The notes beneath the pieces were generated by a model. The model was not told where the DNA came from. It did no database searches and saw only the letters and a program-made list of their open reading frames with translations. Shown here piece by piece: positions 11,175 through 22,146 of a stretch of DNA of 64,000 nt (its first letter is position 1; each line of letters opens with the position of its first letter). This DNA is from Anthoceros angustus (Eukaryota; Streptophyta; Anthocerotopsida; Anthocerotales; Anthocerotaceae), in NCBI GenBank assembly GCA_010909165.1, contig MU008154.1, positions 310,001 through 374,000 on the forward strand. The letters run 5' to 3'. A program made the position numbers and the translations under genes.

Positions 11175-12814
11175 ATGGTGAAATTACCAGAGGCCAGATG
11201 GCTGTTGCTAGCAGTCTGCATCATCTTCCTGGTCTCTGGATGGGGGCTGAGGATTCTGCCTGCCAGAAGCATCCGGGGCTCCTCCTGTGTAAGTTTGGTC
11301 GAATTGGACCACGCGAAGGAGCTGGAGAGAAAAAAAGGGGGTGATCATGAGCAGGTTTGTGATGGCAAGAGGATTTTTATGCACAAGCTGCCTGCTGCGT
11401 TCAACGAGCTACTGCTAGCGAATTGCACCGCCACCGAGCTGCTTCAGTCAGAGCTGTGCAGGAATCTGATGAACTATGGATTCGGGCCTGAATTCGAGTT
11501 CAAAGCGGCGGGGGATCCTCTGAGGGACCTGATTATTCCACAGGGAGCCTGGTTTCAGACGGATCAATTCAGTCTGGAACTTATCTTTCACTCCAGGCTG
11601 AAGCAATACCGGTGCTTGATAGAGGATCCGGAGCTGGCAGACCTGTTTTTTGTGCCTTACTATCCCGGGATGGATGTCATGAGGTACATCTTCACTCCCA
11701 AAGTGCAGATGCGGGATCGTGTTATGCAGCGGCTGGTTGGGTGGTTGGAGGCCAACCCTTACTGGAGGCGGCGGCAGGTGTGGTGGAACTGTCATTTGCC
11801 TGGTCCTTTGGCCCTGTACATAGTTGTTTTGTTTGAATTTGGGGGCAGCAATTCAGTGTGGTGTTTCTCTAGGGCCGGGACCACTTTCTGCTGCTCGGCA
11901 GAATCGCGTGGGACTTCGAGAGGCCAGAGGAAGCTGAAGATCGATGGGGCGGCAGCATGCTGAGTATTCCCGAGTTGAGGAATCCTACCAAGCTGCTGCT
12001 GGAGAGAGATGTGTGGAGGGAAGATCAGGTACCGATGGCATGCTTGTTTTTCTTGCTACCTGGATTTCTGTGAGCTGCTTCCTGTACCAACGGCGTGTAT
12101 ATGTTTTAGGTGGCGATTCCTTATCCAACAGCCTTCCATCCGAGGTCGATGAAAGATGTCAGGCAGTGGCAAGCTGTGGTTGAAAACTCGTCCCGGCCAT
12201 ACAGAGTGTCTTTTGTGGGCGGCTCCAGAGGGTCTGACTCACAGCCAATTCATATCCGGACCGCGGTGCTGGGGCAATGCGAGGAATCTGCGAACTGTAC
12301 ACTGTTCCTCTGCCGTAGGGACGTGGATTGTAGCCCACAATCGCACCAGGAATTGATAGCACGAATCTACCTCAAGTCTGTGTTCTGCTTGCAACCGCCG
12401 GGAGACTCACCCACCAGGAAGGCCATCTTTGACTCCATGATTGCAGGATGCATACCCGTGTTCGTTAACCCACAATCCGCGTACAAGCAGTACATTTGGC
12501 ACCTGCCTGATGGGGATGAATATTCGGTCCTTTACACTGAGGGGGACATCCTGGGACCGCCGGGGTTCAATATATTAGAGGCCATAGCAGCCATCCCTGA
12601 GGAGAAGGTCAAGAGAATGCAAAAGAACATCTTGCGTCTGATGCCTCAGCTGGTGTATGCAAATGGACTGGTAGGAGTAGGAGCAGCTGGAGTACAAGGT
12701 CCGACCATAGCAGAGAGTAAAGAGGGGCCAAGTGGCACATCTGTAGACTTCAAAGATGCCTTTGATATCATTCTTGAAAGATTACTGCAAAGGGTACGGG
12801 CACAAGATTCCTAG
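11175..12814 (+). CDS. Exostosin-family glycosyltransferase GT47 (MUR3-clade-like)
   Basis: Three exons, 11175-11777, 11873-12028 and 12110-12814, all phase 0, encode 487 residues. A short cytosolic tail and one signal-anchor helix (WLLLAVCIIFLVSGWGL, about residues 10-26) predict a type II Golgi protein. The exostosin domain follows: CDGKRIFMHKLPAAFNELLL, then LADLFFVPYYPGMDVMRY, GRDHFLLLGRIAWDF, AIPYPTAFHP, and the C-terminal nucleotide-sugar region SVFCLQPPGDSPTRKAIFDS with MIAGCIPVF. This layout is that of plant GT47 clade A (MUR3, XLT2 and related xyloglucan galactosyl- or uronosyltransferases). The exact donor and acceptor cannot be told from sequence alone. It converges with lumazine synthase. 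Confidence 0.85.
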
Positions 12815-13234
12815 CTGGGTGCTGCGGATGGAATGGTACTTAGCAAAGGGAAGACAATGCAGCCAGCATAAGAGGCTGCAGAAGCAGAGGAAGGTAGAGG
12901 TCCAGCTACCCATCATACCAAAAAATCCGTAACAAGAAGAGCTCAGGTGTGGACTCTGCGCTGAAGCTAAATTTCTGTACAGTAGCAAAATTGCAGAGAA
13001 GTCTGCAATCTTTCCAGACTTCTCTCAAAACTGAAGTGGATGGACCCAGCGAGGACGATGCCCACCCTGCTTGCAAGACAATTATTCTCCTTGCTTCACA
13101 CGGGGTGGCAACAAGGTGGAGGTGCCTGCAAGCAGGCACACCAGCAGAGTCACGTATTAGAAGATGGCAGAACTTTGGAAAGCCGAATGAACAATCTCAA
13201 CAGGCGAAGACTGCTAGCAACAAACCTGTGGCTT
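12815..13234. other. Intergenic between convergent genes
   Basis: 3' flanks of GT47 (+) and lumazine synthase (-). Nothing else was seen. Confidence 0.5.
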
Positions 13235-14015
13235 TCACAATGTAGGGGCAAAATCGCGGAGTAAAGCGGCCATCTCGATAGCAGTGATGGCCGCTTCAGC
13301 TCCTTTGTTTCCTGCCTTTCCCCCAGCTCTGTCAATGGCCTGCTCCATATTGTCGCAGGTGAGGACGCCGAAAATGCATGGAACCCCCGTGCTCAGGCCT
13401 GCGTTCATGATCCCAGAGGCCGCAGAGTTTGCAACTGCATCGTAGTGCGAGGTGGCTCCCCTGATCACAGCTCCGATGCACAGGACAGCCTGGTACTTCC
13501 CAGACCGGGCCACAGCCTGAGCCACAACGGGGATCTCGAAGCTCCCTGGCACCCACACCACCACCACATCCTCCTCGCTAACCCCGTACCTGGCGAACGT
13601 CTCCAGCGCCCCTGCTAGCAGCGGCTTGGTGATGATCTCGTTGAAACGCGCTGCAACGATGGCAAACCGGAGCCCAGCTCCGCGCAAGACGGACCCGGTA
13701 ACCTCCGTCACCGCCGTGGCTTGCAAGCTCCAGCCGGCCCTTTCTCCGTTCCGCCCAGAGCTCACACGCTGCCAGGACGCGCATTGCATCAAGCCCGCAA
13801 TAAGCATCGAGATGCAACATGGGTGAAACCGGTTTGTCCCCCCACACTACCTTCGGTTTGGAGCTGCCCAAAGGCACGTTGGCAGCGCGCACTGAAGCAA
13901 TCCGACCCACATTGCCAGGGCTGCGCAGCGTCTGTGGCTGGGGCTGGCCTTGTCTCTCCTTCAGCACCTGGCGTGAGGGCAGGAAGGCGGAAGCGAGTCT
14001 GGACACGGCCGCCAT
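13235..14015 (-). CDS. 6,7-dimethyl-8-ribityllumazine synthase, plastid
   Basis: Exon 1 (14015-13851) encodes a basic, serine/alanine-rich transit peptide ([19 protein letters not shown]...). An 82-bp intron (gtagtg...ggcag) joins it in phase 0 to exon 2 (13768-13235), for a total of 232 residues. The mature part has the family order [60 protein letters not shown] and [14 protein letters not shown]. The enzyme condenses the ribitylamino-uracil and dihydroxybutanone phosphate precursors in riboflavin synthesis. ARFN and SFE bind substrate, and the H in SHYD is the catalytic-site histidine of the family. The gene diverges from the PPR gene; their start codons lie 620 bp apart. Confidence 0.93.
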
Positions 14016-14310
14016 CGCCGCTCTGCTGCAGCTGCGGGATTATGTCTTTCTCTGCTGCTGCCTAGAGTATCTATTAAACCTCAAAACTAGGGGTTTTCCG
14101 GATCCGCAATCGTGCCGATATGGCGCCCCAGGACCCGAGCTGCCAGGCGGAGCGTTGGGTCGTGGGCGGCATGGTCAAGTTGGGTTGTGGGCACCGGGCT
14201 GTGCAAGAGTAGGCAGGGATTATGGGGAAGAAGAAATGTAATTGGGACAGCGTCGAGGAAGGAGAGCTTGTGTGGAAGAGGAGGAGGAAGGGTGAGCTGG
14301 AATGGCCCAG

Positions 14311-14943
14311 TAATGGTTTCCAGCCGTGTGCAGAATCTGGGCTGCCCACAGCAAGATAAAGTGGTTGGGGCAGTTTGCTGAGAAGGGTGCATAGCAAAGC
14401 ATAATTCAAAGCTCACGAGGAGGATCCAAGCCGGATCTTCCTGCTCTTCTGGATCTCTTTCAGGTGGAATCAGCTTCCGTTCTGGTTTGCCGGGGCTGCG
14501 TTGATAAGGTAAGGAAGGCTTTGATAGGATGGAAGTGAGACAGATTCTGACATGCTTGTTGTTGTTTCTTTTCAGCCAGAGACGTTGCGAGAATTTTGAG
14601 TAGTAGCCGGCCTGGTACCGCTATGGTTCCCAGCCATGTGGGCAGCGTACCGCTTGTCAAGAATCTGGGTTGCTCACAGCAAGATTAAGTTGCCGGTGCA
14701 CTTTTCTGGGAAAGAGTGTGTCAGTAGGCATAATTCAAGCACGAGGAGATACTATTCTGCACATCCCGATTCTCCTGAATCCCTCACAGGTGGAATGAAC
14801 TTCCGGCTGGGTTCGGATGGGCTGCATTGTGTCATTAAGGAAGGCCTAGAGTCGTTTCACGGGATTGACGGGAAAGGCAGGTTCTCACATTGTTGTTCGA
14901 TGTCTTTTCTTTTCAGCGAGTGACGTTCCCAGAAATTTGAATA
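14311..14943 (+). repeat. Tandem partial duplication of the PPR 5' region
   Basis: Copy A (about 14311-14604) and copy B (about 14622-14943) share, in order: ggtttccagcc(g/a)tgtg, (c/t)acagcaagat(a/t)aag, gcataattcaa, caggtggaat(c/g)a(g/a)cttcc, aaggaaggc, ttgttgtt...cttttcag and gaga/agtgacgtt. Copy B is the working first exon plus intron 1 of the PPR gene. Copy A has the same exon-intron outline without the start codon and with changed reading frame. Confidence 0.75.
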
Positions 14944-17552
14944 GCAAGGATGGCAAGCATTTACAGCCCGGTCGCCCAAAGAAGAAAGAGCAGCGGGGAT
15001 CTCTGAAAATTGCGAGTGTACTTGGGATCTTGAGCAAGGCGGGTGGGGATCCTAATGCACCACAGCTTCGTGGGCGCTCTATCGCTAGATTGAGTCCCTA
15101 TCAAATCTGTCTTGTGCTGAAGAAGGAAACTGATTTAAACCTGGCATGGGGATTTTTCAAGTGGGCTGCGAAACAAAAGGGTTACAAGCACAATGCTCGT
15201 ACATATACACTGATGATCAAACTTCTGGGCGTCGCTCAGAGGTATGATGAGATGTGGGGTTTATTGAATGAGATGTGGAGGCAAGCTCGTGATATAGGCG
15301 ATGTAACATTCACAACTGTGCTGATGAGCTATGCCAGAGTAAACAGGCTAGCTGCTGTCCTGGAGGCCTTTGATCGCATCATGAACATGGGGGTTCAGCC
15401 AAGTGTTGTTGTCTTCAATTGTCTGATAGGCCTGCTTGTCAAACGAAATCAGCACAGCACTGCTCAGCTGATCTATCAGCGGATGCTTAAAGCAGGGTGT
15501 GTGCCAGATGAATCCACATATGCTAGCCTCATTGTTAGTTCGTGTCGGGTGGGTGAAGTCTCTACAGCGATCAGGTTATTTGAGAACATGAAAGAAGCAG
15601 ATCTGACCTTAGGAGTTGCCGCGGTGGGTGCACTAATTAGCGGATATGTGGATTCTGGGAGATTTACCGATGCCTTGCATCTGTTTCGAGAAGAAAAGAG
15701 ATACCAAACTGTTGTAAACTACACTACTTTAATTGCTGGGTTTGAGAAAGCAGGGTGTGTGCAGGAGGCTCACAGCTTGCTTCTAGAAATGAAAGCGGGA
15801 GATATCTGTTTGGATGAACCTGCATACACAACTCTTGTCAAATTCCTTGTAAGGCAGAGGGAAGTCGCCGGGGCCATGAAGCTTTTTGAAGAGGCAAAAG
15901 TGAAAGGCTGCCTTCTCACTGAGGGTTTCTATTATGCCTTGGTCGATGGGCTGATTAAGGTCAATGCATGGACAGAAGCTGGCAAGCTTCTCATGGACAT
16001 GATACGAACTGGCGTCAAATTGGATCCAGCCATTTGCGATGCTGTCCTCTGTGGTCTTTGCAAGACAGGCAAGGGTTACGAAGCATGTCAGCTTCTCAAT
16101 GAGATGCGACAATACAGAACTCTGTTACATGAAATAGCGTACAACGCCCTTATTGTTCATTTTGCTGAAGCGGATCAGATTGAAGCAGCTTCCCAGCTGG
16201 TGGCGGAGATGGAAGTCATGAATTTTGATGACAAGTCAATACCGTACGATGTCATGCTAGTTGCTCATGTCAGAACTGGACAATTAGATATGGCCCTTCG
16301 TTCTAGTCGCAAGATGGCAGGAAAAGGGAGTTCTGAGGTGGTGTGCTGTTACAACACCATGCTGAAAGCGCTTACGGAAGCAGACAGGTTACCTGATGCC
16401 TTGAGGGTGTTTGGCGACATGAAGGTTCGAGGAAACTGTCTGAGCAGGTTGTCGTACAATATTCTAATCCATGGTTTCTGCAAGTTGGGTTTGATGCATG
16501 AAGCGGTTAGGCTCTTTGAGGAAATGAAGATGCAGGGCTTCGCCCCAAACATTGTCTCGTACAATACCTTGATAGCTGGTTTCGTCAAGCTTAATGAAGC
16601 CCTGCATGTTTACTACATGTTTGAAGACATGAAAGCCAAGGGAATCTCTCCGGATGTTGTAACCTACAACACAATTCTCCCACTTCTGCTCAAATCAGCA
16701 GATTCTCACAAGGCTTGCCAACTGTTATCCATGATGGAGAAGCAGGGCATATCCCCAGACGTCGTGACCTATACTTGCATGATTGACAGGCTCGGAAAGG
16801 CTGGAAAGTTGAAAGAAGCTTCAAGACTCTTCTTTATAATGATAAGTGAGGGCCTTGTACCTAATGTGATGACCTGTGGTTCCCTCATGCATGGACTCTG
16901 CATGTCAGGCAACGTGTTAGCAGCTGAAGGAATCTTTGGAGACATGAAAAGAAATGGGCTTACCTGTAACCATGTCATCTACAATATCTTGCTTGCTGGA
17001 CATTGCAAGACTGGTCACCTAGACAAAGCATGGTCTGTAGTTCACAGAATGCGGCAAGATGGATATCCTGAAGACCCTCACACCTATAGCACGTTGATAA
17101 GTGGACTTGCCAAAGCGAGCAGACCGCAACTGGCAAGTGCAGTGTTCGAGGACTTGAAGGAAATCGGATACAAACCAAACATTGTGATGTACAATGCCCT
17201 GATCGATGCACAAAGAAAGGCAGGTCAAATGTATGAAGCCTGCAGATCCTTCAGAGATCTAGAGGAAATTGGACTTATCCCAAGTATTTGCGGTTACAAC
17301 ACCCTTATTGCTGGGTTCTGTGAAGCAGATCAGGTGAAAGAGGCTTGCAAGATTCTTTTGCAAATGCAGAACAATAATTGTGCTCCTGATGTGATCTCCT
17401 ACACATCAATTATTCATGCTTACGGAAAATCAGGCCAGCAAGGTGACGCTTTGAGGTATTTAGCAGAGATGAAAAAGCAGGGATGTGCTCCAGATTCTGC
17501 AGCAATGAGTGTTTTACACCGTTGTGTCTGGCAAACCAAAGAGCCTGGTTGA
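14636..17552 (+). CDS. P-class pentatricopeptide repeat protein, probably mitochondrial
   Basis: Exon 1 is 14636-14789 and exon 2 is 14917-17552. The intron (gtggaa...ttttcag) is phase 1 and joins exactly, giving 929 residues. The apparent ATG at 14865 lies inside the intron and is not used. The N-terminus (MWAAYRLSRIWVAHSKIKL) is basic and amphipathic, as in a mitochondrial presequence. From about residue 110 to the end there are some 22-23 tandem 35-residue repeats, such as VVTYNTILPLLLK, NIVSYNTLIAGFVK and VISYTSIIHAYGKSGQ. No E, DYW or SMR domain follows; the protein ends a short way after the last repeat. P-class proteins bind organelle RNA one base per repeat and act in RNA stability, splicing or translation. 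Which RNA it binds cannot be stated here. Confidence 0.9.
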
Positions 17553-18390
17553 AGTGAGCGGATGTGGGAATAACATCATCAGGATATTCGTCCTTGCCAG
17601 GGTTCTTAGTCACCATCGAAGAGCTCACCTTTGTGGCAGCCAGGTCTTCATAACCTCCGGTGCTACTTTGGAGAGTGGCACACCAGGTTAGTGATGAGAG
17701 TAGTTGTCTTCTTCTCTTGTTTGCTCTATAGAATTTTTGCATGTCTCTGAAAATTGGTCCTTTTCGCTCTTGTAGTGCGGCGTTGAACTTCATTTGGAAC
17801 ATGTGTTCAAGTCTGATTTGAAGTCAACTTCGGATTTCAATGCTAGCTCTCGAACGGACTGCTTCTTGTAAATGAAAGCACCTTCTGAAGGAAGTAATAC
17901 ACAATGGAACATGTGGGACAGGGACAGAGCAGGTCTTGATCAAAATAACCTGTATTGATGTACACTGTCGGAGCAATCGCTGCGGAATCTCGAGAACAAC
18001 ATTGCAGCAGCGCAGACCAATCGCTGTGGACTCTTGAGAACAACATTGCAGCAACGCTGCATATAACAATGACCTACTGGTGAAATGCCCAGTCGTGCAA
18101 TGCACGACCCCAAATAGGGACAACGAAAGGCGGCCGAGCGCCAGCATAGATGAAACGCAAGGTCATCAGGATCTAGGGTGAAATCGTAGACAGCCACAGG
18201 TTTTCGAACAACCGGGATTTCATCGGCTCTGTTTTCATAGTGATGATGGTCACCGGGAGTCGGGCAGACAAATGTAGTATGATTCTTCTCCTTGGAAAGA
18301 ATGTATAAAATGCTAAGATGTTGCCCCATGTATTGAGTAGAGCTAGATACTTAGTTTTACTCCCGATCAGGAGCTGGTCATTGATACCAT
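17553..18390. other. Intergenic, 3' of PPR gene
   Basis: 3' flanking sequence. At 17975-18060 a short duplicated motif (agaacaacattgcagcag/aacgc) occurs twice. No gene was seen. Confidence 0.4.
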
Positions 18391-18394
18391 ACCG

Positions 18395-18800
18395 TATGCC
18401 CAAATGGCTTAGGCCAAATGGACACATTTATAAGAACGCTGTGATTAAGCATCCTGAGCTTAGATCGGTACTTAAATGGGGTGCCTAAAGGGAGTGGATG
18501 TTCTTGGTGCAAGTAGCTTAGGTACACCATGGCCAAATGGACACACATTTATAAGAACACCGTGATTAAGCATCCTGAGCTCGGTACTTAGATGGGGTGC
18601 CTAAAGGGAGTGGATGCTCTTGGTGTACTTAGATGGGGTGCCTAAAGGGAGTGGATGCTCTTGGTGTACTTAGATGGGGTGCCTAAAGGGAATGGATGCT
18701 CTTGGTGCAAGTAGCTTAGGCATACCATGGTACAAGTTGTTCAGTACCAAGTCCCATGTCGAAAATTCGTCCTTTGTATGAAGAAGGGTCGTCCTTCGTA
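18395..18800 (+). repeat. Dispersed repeat, with an inner 41-bp tandem array
   Basis: Two diverged copies of a unit start with ccaaatgg..acacatttataagaac and run through gtgattaagcatcctgagct, gatggggtgcctaaaggga and gtagcttaggc/tacaccatgg. Inside the second, the 41-bp segment from tacttagatgg to ctcttggtg is present three times. The same family occurs at 52.2-53.0 kb. Confidence 0.8.
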
Positions 18801-19036
18801 CGAATTAAATAAAATTCTTTTACTTCTTCATACAAAAAATTGGGAAAACATATCAAGGAACGTGGAGATTTTATAAATATACTGAGATGGAAAGTCCCTA
18901 TCTACATCGTGGAGATTTATTTTTATAAATTTTATATTTTCGAAAAGCAAAAAAATCATAATCAATGAGCCATGAGATAATGGATAAAAATGGTGTGAGA
19001 AAAACACTCAATTTCGGCAATAGTGTGCATTTAGGA
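18801..19036. other. AT-rich spacer
   Basis: Low GC and no coding signal; lies at the 3' side of GLE1. Confidence 0.4.
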
Positions 19037-22000
19037 TTAAGCTCTCATGGAAAGGGAGGACGAGACATCAGTATATGGCATCTTTCGACCCTCTGGTTGC
19101 TTGGTGAAGTGTCGAGTCTGTAGGTAGGTTTCTAGCCTTGTCACAACAGCCCTAGCATCCGGGTCAATTTTCTTCTTTAGAGACACAAGGTACTCCCGAC
19201 CAATTATGTTCAAGATCTTGATAAATTGGACTTTGTATTCTTCAACCATCCGATAGCCTGCAATCTGCAAATCACACCACATACCGTTCTGTCACAATCA
19301 AGAAAACTGGCTTTGCAGCTATGCAGGGCATGCAAATCAGGAGCTGACCTTCAACATGGCTTCCAGTGCCGATGCTGTGAGACGATTGGCTGGTAGTGCG
19401 TTCAGTAAACTGCCACACCAAGTCCATGCAGACGCCAGTCCGTGGGGGTTTGGTTTACCACTTGCTACCTGTGTCTGTAACTACAGCGCGTCAGAAAATC
19501 TACGATCACATGAAGCACCCAGCTCAGATTCTAAACAAGGGGTTCAGAACCTCAACTTCATGACATACCTGGGTTAGAGCAGCATAGAAGGTCATATATG
19601 CACTCATTCGTGCAACATATTCATCAGTACTCTCCAACTTGTTATCCTCCTCCTTGTACCCCAGGGTCTTGTAATAATGCTCGTCACTGGAATAATTTTC
19701 CTGCAGAATCGCACACATTAGGGCCACAACAAGCAATACTCAACGGCTGCTTTTGTTGACTGTTTCAGGTACCTTTCTGTAAATGTAGTACTTTGGCACA
19801 GTGAATATGCACACTTGATTTAGCCTACCAATTACCACATCCATCAAGGAAGGGACCTGCAGATAACAGACAGCTAAGCAGTGTCATCAAGGAAGCTAGA
19901 GTTCACCTGGAGAGAAGGAGCCATTCAAATCACCAGTTGAGCAAGTGTGAAAGCAAACGCCGGACACAGATAAGCAGTGGACAGCAAGGAGGCTAGAGTG
20001 CACAAGGATAGGAGGAGCTACACACCTCGGCAGCCACATTCACCACCACTTGAGCAAGCGGGAAAGCAAATGTTGGAAGCTTCAGAACCTGAGACTCACA
20101 CTGTGACAAAAGCTGTCGATGAAACAGGGCAGCAGCCATCATAATTAGTGATTGGGCTGATGCACACCAAGTTGCAAACATACTCTTTGAAGATGGTAGG
20201 ACAGAGCATCTCACCTTGTTAGCCAATGTCATAAACAGTAACGATTGAGGTATATTTGGAGATTGCATCAACTGCGCCAACTCCAAGGATTTTTTCCTGA
20301 TGTATCACAGTGCACAGATGAATGCGTGATCTACAAGAACCAGCTATTCCAAGTACTCCTGCCAAATGATCATTTTCCTTCTTACCTCACTTGCTCCTGC
20401 GTAGCTGAGACTTGCTGCAAGATTTTAATAACACTACGCTCCAATAACTTGACATCCTGATTCCATAAGGCGGGTTATGTGTGGCAATGAGGGGTCAGAA
20501 CTCCGTCTAAGCACAGAGATCTTTTTGCACCAAGAATGCATCGCTTGATATGTAAACTGAGAATGTAGAAGGCAGGCCCACCTTCTTAAGGGCAGGATTT
20601 GACAGCAGTAGCTTGCACTCCTCTTCCACCTTTTGAAGAACTGCCATTCTCGCCTGCTCCAAAGCAGCCGCCTTCGAACTTACGCTCGCCCTACCCACAT
20701 TGCCCACAGTTTCATTTGCTGCAGGCTTTGCCAACTGGCTGGCCTGTTGAGTCTGCTTCACCTCAAGCGCCTTCTGCTTTGCCTCCAACTCTTTCTGCTT
20801 AGCGTCCAGCTGCTTCTGCTTCTCAGCAGCAGCTGCTGCTGCTTCAGCTTGTTGCTTCTCACGAAGCTCTGCTGCTGCTGCTGCTGCTGCTTCAGCTTGT
20901 TGCTTCTCTCGACGCTCAGCTGCTGCCCTCTCTGCAGCTTTCCTGGCACGTTCCTCATTTGCAGCAAACTCTTGTCTACGAGCTTCTTCCGCAGCAGCAT
21001 CATTTCGTATCTTGCGCTCTTCAACCTGAGAGCGTTGTTCATGTTCCCGTTGCACTTCACATAAATGCTGGTCGCGTGCTTCAGCTCTGCAAACCAGACA
21101 TGAAATTAGATCGTCCGGCATGGACTAGCAGCACAAGACTCATACGATTCATCGGACATGAGGCAGGGTACAAACATTGAGCGGTTATCATCTTCGTCTT
21201 TAAGGGCCAAAATTTTTAACTTCTCTCGTGCTTCACTGTCAACTTGCAAATGAGCTGCTTTCTTTCTGTCGTGTTCTTGTGACCTGGCTAGCGTCAAACT
21301 CTGCTGACTTTGTCGCGCCTCTTCCTAAAGACACAAAAAAGGACTCCGGCACTGAAGACTCTACGGAAAACGCTGCTGTGCACACCCAAATCGACGAAGC
21401 AGCCATTACCTGCACCCTGAGGCGACGCTGCGTTTCCAAATCGAGCAGCGCTGCTTCTTCTGGTTTAGTCTTTTGCAGCAGATGGTTCTCAGCAACAGGT
21501 GACCTGAACTTGACAGGAGAGCCTGCCTTGACTGGTGAAGCAGGCTCCGCACATCTGGCAAGGAGAGCATGAAAATTGAAAACAGCTGTTAGAAACCGTA
21601 ACATCCAGCTGAGATGTGCATGCAAGAGAAACCTTATTTTCACTCTCACCGTGCACTTTCGTCCACCTGCTCTGAATCTGGGATCCGAAGCCTGCTGACA
21701 ACCTCTTCCTCCCCTTCACTAATATAACAGTCATCGTCAGACACTCCAATGCGAAAACCTGGTGGCTGCCACTTATAAGTTTCCTTTAGACTCCGCCACG
21801 AGACACATTTATTCAAACATTCCTCACTCATGGGAGCATCCCGAGGCAAGGATGCCTCCTTCAATCCTGTACCGATGACCTCCAATTCATGCCGCAGATC
21901 AGATACCCCCCAGTCAGGCTGAGGATCCAATTCAAGCTGGAAACCTCCTTCACGAGGTCCGACTGTGACTGGAATCCTGGGCACCAACTCCAACCTGCCC

Positions 22001-22146
22001 TCACAAGAAAGGGCCGAGCTCTGAGGACTGTCCAACCTAGGGACAGGTTTCCGCGGGGCACCAACTGAGGCCACGTTATCTGTTCTCCTCGGCCGATGCA
22101 GCACCCGGCTGGGCCGGATGGGCCGGGTGAGATCACTCAGCGCCAT
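19037..22146 (-). CDS. GLE1: GLE1 mRNA export factor
   Basis: Eleven exons could be joined in frame: 22146-21650, 21554-21410, 21324-21146, 21086-20582, 20456-20386, 20296-20215, 20088-20026, 19856-19773, 19700-19569, 19468-19349 and 19264-19037, giving 701 residues. After a disordered N-terminus comes a long, very E/K/A-rich coiled coil (EERARKAAERAAAERREKQQ and similar, exon 4). The GLE1 C-terminal domain follows, with LNQVCIFTVPKYY, YYKTLGYKEED, ESTDEYVARMSAYMTFYAALTQ and EYKVQFIKILNIIGREYL. Gle1 with inositol hexakisphosphate activates the DEAD-box ATPase Dbp5/LOS4 at the cytoplasmic side of the nuclear pore. Arabidopsis GLE1 is somewhat shorter; the extra length is mainly N-terminal and coiled coil. 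Confidence 0.88.

Noticed and set aside
14865-14916. ATG at 14865 as the start of the PPR protein
   Set aside because: It lies inside an intron that joins an upstream presequence exon exactly in phase, with good gt...ttttcag borders.
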